Below are positions 55,062 to 64,000 of a stretch of 64,000 nt of DNA, piece after piece (position 1 is the stretch's first letter; every line of letters begins with the position of its first letter). The stretch comes from Lithobates sylvaticus. Taxonomy: Eukaryota; Chordata; Amphibia; Anura; Ranidae. Both the position numbers and the translations under genes were made by a program. The DNA lies in assembly GCA_028564925.1 (NCBI GenBank), contig CM053031.1, positions 166,149,084 to 166,213,083 of the forward strand, written 5' to 3'. The notes beneath the pieces were generated by a model. The model searched no databases. It was not told the DNA's origin and saw nothing but the letters and a program-made list of their open reading frames with translations.

Positions 55062-56150
55062 TTGTGAGCCAGAGCTAGGACCCAGTCCTTTCTCTCTGGT
55101 GTATCATTGTACCCACCCGGAGCAGCTATCTGTTTCATTGTTCCCTTAGAAGCTGCTTGCCAATGGACATAAACCCCCTAAGGGAAAGACATGTTTAGAC
55201 TTTTTACAGGTCTGAATGTGAGGTGAGTGCATATATATCTCTTTTGGCCCATTTAAAATGTGGTTCAGATGATATCTGTTTGCAAACTCAGAGATGCTTT
55301 TCAGTGCTTTTCAGTGCTCTCACACTTTGAATGACAATTAATCATTCATGCTACGCTGTACCCATATGGAATTTTTGTCCTTTTTTTCACACAAATTGAG
55401 TTTTCTTTTGGTGGTATTTAATTACCACTGTGTTTTTTATTTTTTGCACTATAAAAAAAATTTTGTATAAAAAAAATGCATTTTTCTTTGTTTCTGTTAT
55501 AAAATTTAGCAAATTTGTAATTTTACTTCATAAATTTTGGCCAAAAGTTATACTGCTACATATCTTTGGTAAAAATAACCAAAATCAGTGTATATTATTT
55601 CTGTCTTTGTGAAGGTTATAGAATCTAAAAGCTATGGTACGAATCATTGAATATTGATCACACCGGATGTACTGATGGCCTATCTCATTTCTTTCATATC
55701 TCAACAAGCCAGGAAAGTACAAATACCCCACAAATTATCCCTTTTTGGAAAGTAGATATTCCAAGGTATTTAGTAGAGTAAGGCGAACGGTTCGCCCTGA
55801 GCATGATGTTTGCCTGTTCGACGAACACACAAATTTTCAAGTGTTCAACTGTTTGTTCAGCCCGCCGAATGACCACAATGCTCTGCATCACCGCACAGTG
55901 AAGGCCCTGGAGCACCAGGACAATGGAAATGCCCACAAAATTACCCCATTTTGGAAAGTAAAAACCCCAATGTATATTGTATCAGGTATAATGAGTCTTT
56001 TGAACATGTCATTTTTCCCCACAAGTTTTTGAATAATGTGGAAAGAACCACCGGCATTAAGAAAACCACAAGACACAGAGGTAAGAGAGGGGGATTTAAA
56101 ATCCAGAAAAAGAAGAAGAGAAACAGATTAGAAGGAATATATAACGAGTG
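55062..56150. other. Non-coding stretch with two related direct repeats
   Basis: No gene seen. The texts acaaattatccctttttgga with agtagatattccaaggtatt (about 55730-55770) and acaaaattaccccattttgg with agtaaaaaccccaatgtata (about 55935-55975) are diverged copies of one unit. A block with gaacggttcgccctgagcat and gttcgacgaacac lies between them and may be an inserted MITE. The part 55220-55680 is AT-rich and without features. Confidence 0.4.
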
Positions 56151-56649
56151 AGAGGTCTGAGCGAACCAAGCAGCACAAGTATTAACCCTATTAACGCCTG
56201 ATTGCATACTACCTCTGGTAAGCAGCCATCCATTGGGGAGTGCACATGGTGGAAACGGTGACGGTGTAGGAGATCAGAACTTTTACCCTGATATGTTTTG
56301 GTGGATTGGACACTGCTGATGACACCTCTTCTCATTCTCTTTTTGTTTACATGGGCAATTATATGCAATTGAATAGTGAAGCTGTTTTTACATTAATAAG
56401 TGTGCTCATACAGAAATAGTATATATATGTGCTTTGAATGACAACTATCTATTGGATTTAATTCAATCACGATTGCATATACTGATTTATTGCTTTTATT
56501 CTTGACTTGTTTCATTTGTGTATTTATTAACTGATGTATGAGTGATGCAGAGCGGTAAAATTCAGAAATATACCAATATTTCTACGTAAATGAGCATCAT
56601 CATGAGCAGTGTTTTTGAGCGCTGTTAGTGTTTGATTTTTAAATCAGGC

Positions 56650-57850
56650 ATTTTTTGTTTTATTTAACACAAAAGCATATTTAAAAGACACCAGACAATT
56701 TTTACAACTTTTGAGTAGTTTGAATATTCCATGGACAGATGATGTATTTTTAGTCACTGCCAAAGTAGCATCACTATACACAGTGATTAATCATGATGAT
56801 GCCTTATTAGCCCTAAATTGGGCTTTAAGTAAAAGAGAGGACCGTTCGCACAAAATACATTTTTAGTCACAATTATTTCTGTTATGGTGGTAAATATTAC
56901 ATGCAGACTAAAGGAGTAGCAATGGGTGCTAAATTCACACCATCATTAGCTAATTTATTTATGAGCACTTGGGAAGATAGATCCATATATAGACAGCAAA
57001 GAAAAGAGTTGCTTCTCTACGAAAGGTATATAGATGACCTGTTTTTTGTATGGGAAGGCACAGAATCTTCCCTTGAGTCTTTTATTGCTGGTCTTAATGA
57101 TAACACAAATAATATTAAGCTTGATTGCAAATGGAGCCGCAAATCAATAAATTATTTGGATGTAACAGTGATGTTGTCCAACCATCAGGGGTCTACTAAA
57201 TGTTATTTCAAACCTAGCGACCGGAATAGTTATTTACCAATTCATAGTGGGCACCAACCCACATGGTTAAAAAACATCCCTAAAGGGCAGTTCATGAGAG
57301 TCCGGCGTAACTGCACACACAATAATGATTATTTGAAAGAGGTACACGTTTTGAAAGAACGTTTTTTGGAAAAAGGGTATAAGACTTATGGTTTGGCTAA
57401 AGTGGTAAATTGAGTATATGATATATCCCAGGTTGATTGTTTAACTGATAAACCGAAACAAACTAACAATAAACACAAATGGGGGTTTATCACTGGATAC
57501 CATGCCCAATATAAAGAAGTGGAAGGTATTTTTAAAAATATTGGCCTTTATTAACCTCAGACAAAATTTTATCTAAAACAATTCCAGAGGACCCAGTTTT
57601 CATTTATAGAAAGGGACGGTCTTTCGGCGACAAAATTGTGAAAAAAATTGTAGATCCTCCTTCAAAGCCCAGTATGTTTTGGGATAATTCGGGCTTCTTT
57701 TCTTGTCAGAGATGTATTTCTTGTAGACAAGTCCATACTAGATTAAGGGGCCTCACAGAATTTCAATCCACATCAAATTTTAAGTCATTTAAAATCAAAG
57801 ATTTTATTTCATATATACACAGTATACCAAGATTAGCGCTGCCCCCACTA
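56650..57850 (+). pseudogene. Penelope-like reverse transcriptase and linker, broken
   Basis: The stretch YLKDTRQFLQLLSSLNIPW, then VTAKVASLYTVINHDDALLA precedes the longest open frame (56901-57413). That frame has QTKGVAMGAKFTPSLANLFM, LLLYERYIDDLFFVWEG with the YIDD active site, and SINYLDVTVML, DRNSYLPIHSGHQPTWLKNI, RRNCTHNNDYLKE, all typical of Penelope-like enzymes. Family members usually have D where VTAK has K, so the first catalytic residue seems lost. A frame break lies near 56862, a stop at 57412, and the continuation (RKGRSFGDKIVKKIV, FFSCQRCISC, FKIKDFISY) is in another frame. The expected GIY-YIG domain does not follow. Confidence 0.75.
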
Positions 57851-58544
57851 GTCCATTTGAACACAAGGAAAAAGTCTGAATATATGTATATTTACATATA
57901 TTAAATTTCACCCTGGGTGTTGCAGCTCTCCCATTAGTCTACTGGGTGGCAGACAAAGATCTGAAACAATATAAAGCAAGAGAGAGTGCACGGATAGAAC
58001 AAGTAATAATGGGAAATATTATATATATTTTATAGTATGCAATATATTTTGTAACATATAATGGGTTTAATATATAATAAGTTATATCCCTTATGTCTGT
58101 TACACTGTGGTCCCTGTTTTATCATGGCCATTTGAGTATTGATGTATATCCCATTATTTTATTATATTATTTTTTTTTGCTGATGTTAATTGATTGACAT
58201 ACATTGACCAATCCTAATCGTGCTTGTATAATCTGGCGGTGTATGTCTACTTTGCCAGCCCCGATTAGATCTACCTATGTTCTATATATATGAATAGTGT
58301 ATGCTTATTTTTATATAGTGTACATATCACTCTTGTGGTGCATTATAGTCTGATTTTGTCAATGGGATGCTAAAAAGTTTTTAAGTTATTTTAGCAGTTA
58401 ATACGTATAGGGATACATAGTACTGCAGTGATAGTCATACATTGCAGACTGTGGTTGACGAGCGGTGTGCGCCGTCACAAGTTCACATGACCGCCGGAGG
58501 ATGGATTCTCTAGCGCTGCAGTGTATGTAACGTGGAGAGCTGCA

Positions 58545-58606
58545 CTGCGTAGCCACGCCCTCTGACAAAAGTGATGACAAAAACGTGTCAGGGCGTTGCT
58601 ACGCAG
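58545..58606 (+). ncRNA. Hammerhead ribozyme fossil of the Penelope-like element
   Basis: Stem I pairs CTGCGTAGCCACGCCCT (58545-58561) with AGGGCGTTGCTACGCAG (58590-58606), 17 base pairs with one mismatch. Between them lies the minimal core: CTGACAA (58562-58568), a short stem-II region, ACAAAAAC, then GTGTC ending at 58589, where cleavage would occur before A58590. Penelope-like terminal repeats are known to carry minimal hammerheads of the form CTGACGA ... CGAAAC ... GTC. Here both core G residues (G8 and G12) are A, each in a former CpG. It should therefore be inactive. Prediction from motif and pairing only. Confidence 0.6.
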
Positions 58607-59194
58607 CATCCTACTGAGTTGATCGTGTGCTCGTCTCTCCTTCTGGGAACACTGCAGGAGCGGTGAAAGGTTAGATGTGATCGCACGACCGATGATACAT
58701 TTATATGCCTTTATTTGATGAAATCCTTGTGAGTGTTTTATCATGAGACATATTTTAATTAATAAAATTGAGTTGTACTGGATTACGCTATGTTGGTTTC
58801 TTTATTTGATTATGAGCCTAATACAGATTAGAGAAGTCCAGCAATCTGAGATTGTGCTTTTGTGGATTTGTGTGTGTAAACCAGCTGTGTCTGGTAAGTG
58901 GAATACATTCAGTGGTCTGCACAAGTGGTGTGGTGAAGGATTTTACTCCACGCTGGAATCACCATTATAGTCTGCCTGTATGTGGTTTCTTTTGGCACAA
59001 GTCACCTCTGCACATTAATGGACTTCTGACTGAGCGTTTTATATTTGAATTTTGCTTTTCTGCGTTCGTAGATAATGGACTTTGAATGTGAATCACCAGA
59101 GTTTATTTTAATACATTTTTAATTTTTCTTTTAGAGCGCTGTTAATGTTTTAGAGAAAAATATATTTTTTCTTTGATACATTTTTAAAACTTAG

Positions 59195-59400
59195 GGACAA
59201 GTCCTTTATTAAAAGATAAAAAAATAAAAATTTCCCTCGATGTCCATTCATCTTCTATCATGCCACTGATGAACCGGAAAAAATTTAAAAAACATAAACC
59301 GTAACAGCTCCGCCTCCATGGGAGGCTCCTGCCGAGTGACGCTTCTTCTTGGTGACAGCTGTTATATAAAAGTGGAGAAATCTGCGCTTGGAAAAATTAT
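59195..59400. repeat. Fragment related to the hAT-2/hAT-3 family
   Basis: The text acaagtcctttattaaaaga, cgatgtccattcatcttcta and tgggaggctcctgccg corresponds in order to hAT-2 (31060-31140) and to hAT-3 (about 34595-34830). No ends or target duplication were found, and it has no coding capacity. Confidence 0.5.
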
Positions 59401-59543
59401 ATGACTAGAGCAGCTGGACACTATAGCTCAAGATACCGAACTAAACAAAAAATGGAAACAGAAAGTGCAGCGCTCGAAATTAATAAATATGTAACTATAT
59501 TTAAGATAGTGAAAGTGTACAGTGACAAACTAAGTTAGGACAC

Positions 59544-60295
59544 TGTCAGGGTTTCCGTCCGCTGCGCACTCTAGTGCGCAGGCGCACGGGTTCGGCTTCC
59601 CGGCTCATAGCCAGTGACAGAGAGAAGATGCGGCGGCGCGTGCGCACTCGTGTTCCCGCCAAGCGGCGCGCGCGCATGCGCAGTAGCGCGGCATCACCTC
59701 ATGTGACCTCAACGGCCCTATAAAAGGAGGGCCTCTGTGCCCAGACAGACGCTGGTTCGTCTGACAGCTGCTTCCTGTTTGTATCCTGTACTTGACCCTT
59801 GAAGATTGTCTTACCTGTTGCCAAACCCGGATCGTCCTGACTACTCTGCCTTCTCCTGACCTTGACCTTCGGCTTGCCTATTTGGATCTGTTACCTTCTC
59901 CTGCACTGGACCTTTGGCCTGTACCCTGGACTCTCCTCTCTGCTGCCTGTGTTTGACCCCCAGCCTGCCTTGGACTCTCCTGCTTAAGGATACCTTGTCC
60001 TATTGCCTTGTACCTAACCTGCCAGTGTTTGACCCCCGGCCTACATTCAGCTAACCTGCCTGTGTTTGATTCCCAGTCTGCTTGCCGTAGTTCTAACTAG
60101 GAATTCGTGGACGTACTATCCTGTTCCAGTCTACCCTTCACTGCAACACTGGAGCCCACGCCTGGTCACCATCCCACCGGTGGCTTGTGCCTCTTGGTGC
60201 CAACCGTCCCTGTGTCACTTTCAGGGCAGTGGGCGCCGAGTCGCAAGGGCAACCGCTCTCGGCATCTTGGCCTCGTGAGTACCTAGTTCATGACA
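59544..60295 (+). repeat. 5' LTR of the gypsy element
   Basis: Begins TGTCAGGGTTTCC and ends GTTCATGACA. It is CpG-rich at the front (gcgcgcgcgcatgcgcagta near 59664), with a TATAAAA box at 59719-59725 that probably serves its promoter. The rest is C- and T-rich with repeats of cctgtgtttga and cctgacc. End assigned by the TG...CA rule and by the start of the leader and gag downstream. Confidence 0.7.
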
Positions 60296-60308
60296 GTACG
60301 AACCAGCC

Positions 60309-61330
60309 ATGACAGAGGCCAACAGAGCGGGTTCGCCATTGGACATGCTATGTCAGCAGGTGTCTGCCCTCATGGAAGCTGTACAGAAATTACAGGAAGG
60401 CTATGCCCAAGTTGATACTCGACTCCAACAACTGACCACAGCCGCTCCCCCAGCAAGTCCAGCTTCCGGGTCTACTAGTGGAACCTCCGCACCTCAGGCT
60501 CAACCTCCACCTGCCATGATGATGGCCGTGCCTGAACCCAAGGTACCAATACCAGAGCGATTTTCGGGCGATCGCAGGAAGTTCAGGTCCTTCAAAAATG
60601 CTTGTTCCCTGTACCTTGCCTTGCAACCCCGAACCTTCTCCTCAGAAATTGTCAAAGTTGGGTTTATCATCTCCCTATTATCCGAGGAACCCCAGTCTTG
60701 GGCTCACGGCCTCATGGAACAAAGGAACCCTCTCCTCAATACTGTTGATCCATTTTTTGAAGCAATGGGCCAACTCTACGATGACCCCCAACGTAAGGCC
60801 ACGGCTGAGGCCACTTTGCATACCCTCTCTCAGGGTAAAAGGCCTGTGGAGGACTATACGGCGGAGTTCCGCAAATGGTCTGCCGATACCACCTGGAATG
60901 AGGCAGCCCTCCTCTACCAGTATCGACTGGGATTAAGGGAAAGTCTGAAGGACGAGTTAGCCCGGGTTGAGCCTCCTACTTCTTTGGAGGAGTTGATCCA
61001 GGTAGCCACCAAGCTGGATCGACGTATGCGGGAACGTCGCTCAGAACGTGTACAAGGGTCCCGACCAATATGGGTTCCCCCAAGGATGCCAGCTGCTTAT
61101 CCAACCGTCCCATCCGGTCCATCGGCCTCTGAAGGGGAGCCAATGCAATTGGGCCTAGTTCGTCCCCGCCTTACCCAGGAAGAATGGCAACGAAGACGGA
61201 GATCCAATCTGTGCCTCTATTGCGGGGGTTCAGGACACTTCCTCCTGAATTGTCCCATCCAGCCTAGTAAGTTGCCATTTCAGCCTTTCATGAACGGTCA
61301 AGCCGTTAATCGGGCCCAAACTTATGTGAC
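60309..61330 (+). mobile_element. gag region of the gypsy element
   Basis: Begins at ATG 60309, just after the LTR and a short leader. The region shows a capsid-type retrotransposon gag domain in its middle and a CCHC zinc knuckle near 61211-61255. It is followed without a clear gap by the protease region. Family: Ty3/gypsy gag. Confidence 0.75.
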
Positions 61331-64000
61331 TGTTTCTGTTTCCCTACAGCTGGCGGGAAGGAAGATCTGGCTACCAGCCGTGATTGATTCAGGTGCTTGC
61401 AGCTGCTTCCTGGATATCTCTATCGCCAAGGAATGGCACATTCCTTGCTTCAACAAAACAAATCCTCTATTGGTTCATTTGGCTGATGGGTCCCTTCCAC
61501 AATCTGGTCCAGTAACTCAGGAGACTTCACCTATCCTCACCACCACAGATTCTGGCCACCAAGAGTTCCTACGATTTGATCTCATATCTTCCCCGATGTT
61601 TCCCATCATTCTTGGACTTCCTTGGCTGCAAGCTCATGACCCCCAAATTCACTGGAACAGGAAGGAGGTCTCCTTCTCATCACCATATTGTCACCAACAC
61701 TGCATCTCTCCAACTCCCCGCTCCATCCTATCGGTTATCTCGGCACCAGAAAACCTCCAGCACATTCCCCCGGTCTATCAGGACTTTAAAGATGTCTTTG
61801 ACAAAAAGAAGGCCGACCACCTACCACCACATCGGGCTTATGACTGCCCCATCGAATTGCTCACAGGCTCCGCAATTCCCTTTGGGCGCATATTTCCTCT
61901 GTCGGAGACCGAGCTAAAGGCCCTCAAGGCCTATATTGATGAAAATCTCGAGAAAGGCTTTATTCGGCCATCCACCTCTCCAGCGGGTGCTGGTATTTTC
62001 TTTGTTGGAAAGAAAGATGGCTCACTCAGGCCCTGCGTTGATTATCGGGAACTTAATAAAATTACTATCAAAAACCGATATCCTCTACCACTTATTCCTG
62101 AACTCTTCCAGCGGTTCCGGTCAGCTAAAGTTTTCTCTAAACTAGACTTAAGGGGTGCCTACAACCTTGTCAGAATCCGTGCAGGGGATGAGTGGAAGAC
62201 AGCCTTCAGGTCTCGCTTTGGCCACTATGAATACTTGGTGATGCCATTCGGCCTATGTAATGCTCCAGCCACTTTTCAGCACCTGGTGAATGACATTTTT
62301 AGAAAATACTTGGATGACTTTTTAGTCGTATACCTAGACGACATCCTCGTTTTTTCAGCCACTCTGGAGTTGCACCGGGAACACGTCAGGAAGGTCCTCA
62401 CCATCCTCAGAGCCCATCAGCTCTATCTTAAAGCTGAAAAATGTGAGTTTGAAAGATCCACAGTACAGTTTCTGGGGTTTATCATCTCCACTAAAGGCAC
62501 CTCCATGGACCCACAAAAGGTCAAGGCAGTGGTAGACTGGCCACCTCCTAAGGACAAAAGAGCTGTACAGAGGTTCATCGGTTTTGCTAATTTTTACAGG
62601 AGGTTCATCGCCGGATTCTCTGCCATTGTGGGCCCAATCACTCACCTGACCCGCCTACACAGCCGTTTTCAGTGGTCCCAGGAAGCCCAGGAGGCTTTTG
62701 TCAAATTAAAAACTCTCTTCACGTCTGCCCCTATCTTACGGCACCCAGACCAACTGCTACCTTTTGTTCTAGAAGTGGACGCCTCAGAGTCCGCCACAGG
62801 TGCCATCCTCTCCCAACGCCACGGGCCAAAAGCCCTGTTACACCCAGTGGCCTTCGCCTCCCGGAGTCTCAATCCAGCCGAGAAGAACTATGATGTTGGC
62901 GACCGGGAGCTATTGGCCATTAAATCCGCGCTGGAGGAGTGGAGATACCTCCTCGAAGGAGCAGTTCATCCAATCACCATTTTTACAGACCATAAAAACC
63001 TTAAGTACCTCCGCACTGCTAAACGGTTAAGACCCCGTCAAGCCCGTTGGGCACTCTTCTTCTTAAGGTTCACATTCCATATTTCCTACCGGCCAGGGTC
63101 AAAGAACGGCAAGGCAGATGCTCTATCTCGTATCTTCCCAGAGTCCTCCCAGGTATCAGAACCCAGCACCATTCTTACCCCTCAGAACTTTCTACTACTC
63201 ACACCCACTGACCTGATCTCCGCTCTATCCACTTCTTCAGCTCACTGTAAAGATCCCATTCTGGACACCCTGGAAAGACGTGAAAATCTATTCTGGCTCC
63301 AAGACAAGATTTTTGTCCCTACAGAGGTAAGACCTGTAGTTCTGAGAACTTTACACGATCATAAACTAGCTGGTCACTTCGGGGTACGAAAAACAGCAGA
63401 ACATATCTCTCGCACCTTTTGGTGGCCAGGCTGGAGAAAGGATTGCCAAAAATACGTGTCTTCCTGTATTACATGTCAGCGAAACAAGGGTCCTAGAACA
63501 AGGCCATGGGGGTTACTGAGGCCTCTACCCATTCCAGAACGACCATGGGCCAACATTTCGATGGATTTCATCGTGGAATTGCCTCCATCGGAAGGCTTCA
63601 CTACCATTCTAGTGGTAGTGGATCGGCTGTCCAAAATGAGCCACTTTTTGCCCATGATCGGCACTCCCTCTGCCCTGAAGACCGCCAACATTTTCGTCAA
63701 GGAGATTGTTAGACTCCATGGGGTACCCAAGAGCATTGTCTCGGATAGGGGTCCACAGTTCACCTCAAAATTTTGGAAAGAGCTTTGTAAAACCTTGGAT
63801 ATCAACATTTGTCTTTCATCTGCCTACCACCCACAAAGTAATGGACAAACTGAACGCACTAATCAAACTCTTGAACAATACTTACGGTGTTTCTGTTCCT
63901 CCGCACAAGACGACTGGTCCTCTCTATTATCTTATGCAGAATTTGCATATAATAACTCCTCCCACTCGGCCACAAATCAGACTCCGTTTTGGGCTAACTT
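61331..64000 (+). mobile_element. pol region of the gypsy element (to the window edge)
   Basis: Parts in order: aspartic protease (about 61370-61640), reverse transcriptase (about 61900-62500), RNase H (about 62760-63130), and integrase with its N-terminal zinc-binding part near 63350-63480 and catalytic core from about 63540. The window ends inside the integrase. The order is typical of Ty3/gypsy. Confidence 0.82.

Larger units (their letters stand above)
56155..58820 (+). mobile_element. Penelope-like retroelement, decayed
   Basis: A reverse-transcriptase region (about 56650-57850) of Penelope type is followed by a 3' region and a terminal-repeat-like part (about 58380-58820) with a hammerhead-like motif in the same orientation. 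Upstream text at 56155-56640 (ggtaagcagccatccattgg and onward) fits a 5' leader but has no coding support. The GIY-YIG endonuclease, which in this group follows the reverse transcriptase, was not found. Boundaries are approximate. Confidence 0.6.
59544..64000 (+). mobile_element. Ty3/gypsy LTR retrotransposon, looks whole in the visible part
   Basis: It starts with a 752-base LTR (59544-60295), followed by a short leader, a gag region and a pol region in plus orientation that runs off the right edge of the window during the integrase domain. The second LTR is therefore not visible and the age cannot be estimated from LTR divergence. Order protease, reverse transcriptase, RNase H, integrase is that of Ty3/gypsy. 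From what can be seen it looks whole and is probably the youngest LTR element here. Confidence 0.85.

Noticed and set aside
61936-63808. Short open frames in other frames and on the minus strand in the gypsy pol region
   Set aside because: They are shadows of the pol region and show no domain of their own.

Overview
This window reads as vertebrate, most likely anuran amphibian (a ranid-type frog), intergenic DNA. I found no convincing host gene. Nearly everything recognisable is a transposable element: five Tx1-clade L1 LINEs, two Tc1-like DNA transposons, a PIF/Harbinger element and its short relatives, several hAT elements, a CR1-type LINE, a Penelope-like element and two Ty3/gypsy LTR elements. 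The mix of Tx1-type L1, Tc1, Harbinger MITEs and very abundant hAT MITEs points to a frog; that is an inference from repeat content, not from a marker gene.

Layout, with copies named here for reference. 1-2.5 kb: an old repeat in two copies, then no gene. 2.5-9.25 kb: Tc1-A, broken by a Harbinger MITE and by the remnant of a protein-coding Harbinger (a Myb/SANT-like three-exon gene on +, a HARBI1-like transposase on -, MADF-like fragments on both strands). 9.4-10.1 kb: a fold-back repeat. 10.2-17.07 kb: Tc1-B, holding L1-A, whose two ORFs are open (405 and 1208 aa). 17.1-21.9 kb: decayed L1-B with several insertions. 21.9-31.6 kb: decayed L1-D, holding hAT-1 (22.12-29.05 kb), which itself holds L1-C (22.30-28.39 kb), and also hAT-2 (30.25-31.57 kb). 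32.77-41.26 kb: L1-E, holding hAT-3 (33.50-36.43 kb), a long palindrome. 44.2-48 kb: a CR1-type LINE and a decayed hAT transposase gene, the latter interrupted by a hAT MITE. 51.0-55.06 kb: a broken gypsy element with both LTRs, holding a G-rich hAT that contains a second copy of itself. 56.2-58.8 kb: a Penelope-like element with a hammerhead ribozyme fossil. 59.54 kb to the right edge: a gypsy element that looks whole as far as it is visible.

Many boundaries rest on paired target-site duplications read directly from the sequence (8 bp for hAT, TAA for a Harbinger MITE, 11-16 bp for L1, 5 bp for the LTR element). They give a relative order of insertion. The best leads are the hAT self-insertion at 51.7-54.1 kb, the long hAT palindrome at 33.5-36.4 kb, the hammerhead fossil that lost both catalytic guanines at CpG sites (58.55 kb), a 3'-truncated L1 with perfect target duplications (L1-A), and an L1 ORF2 with an in-frame loss of most of its endonuclease (L1-C). 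Nothing here amounts to a clear new cellular system.
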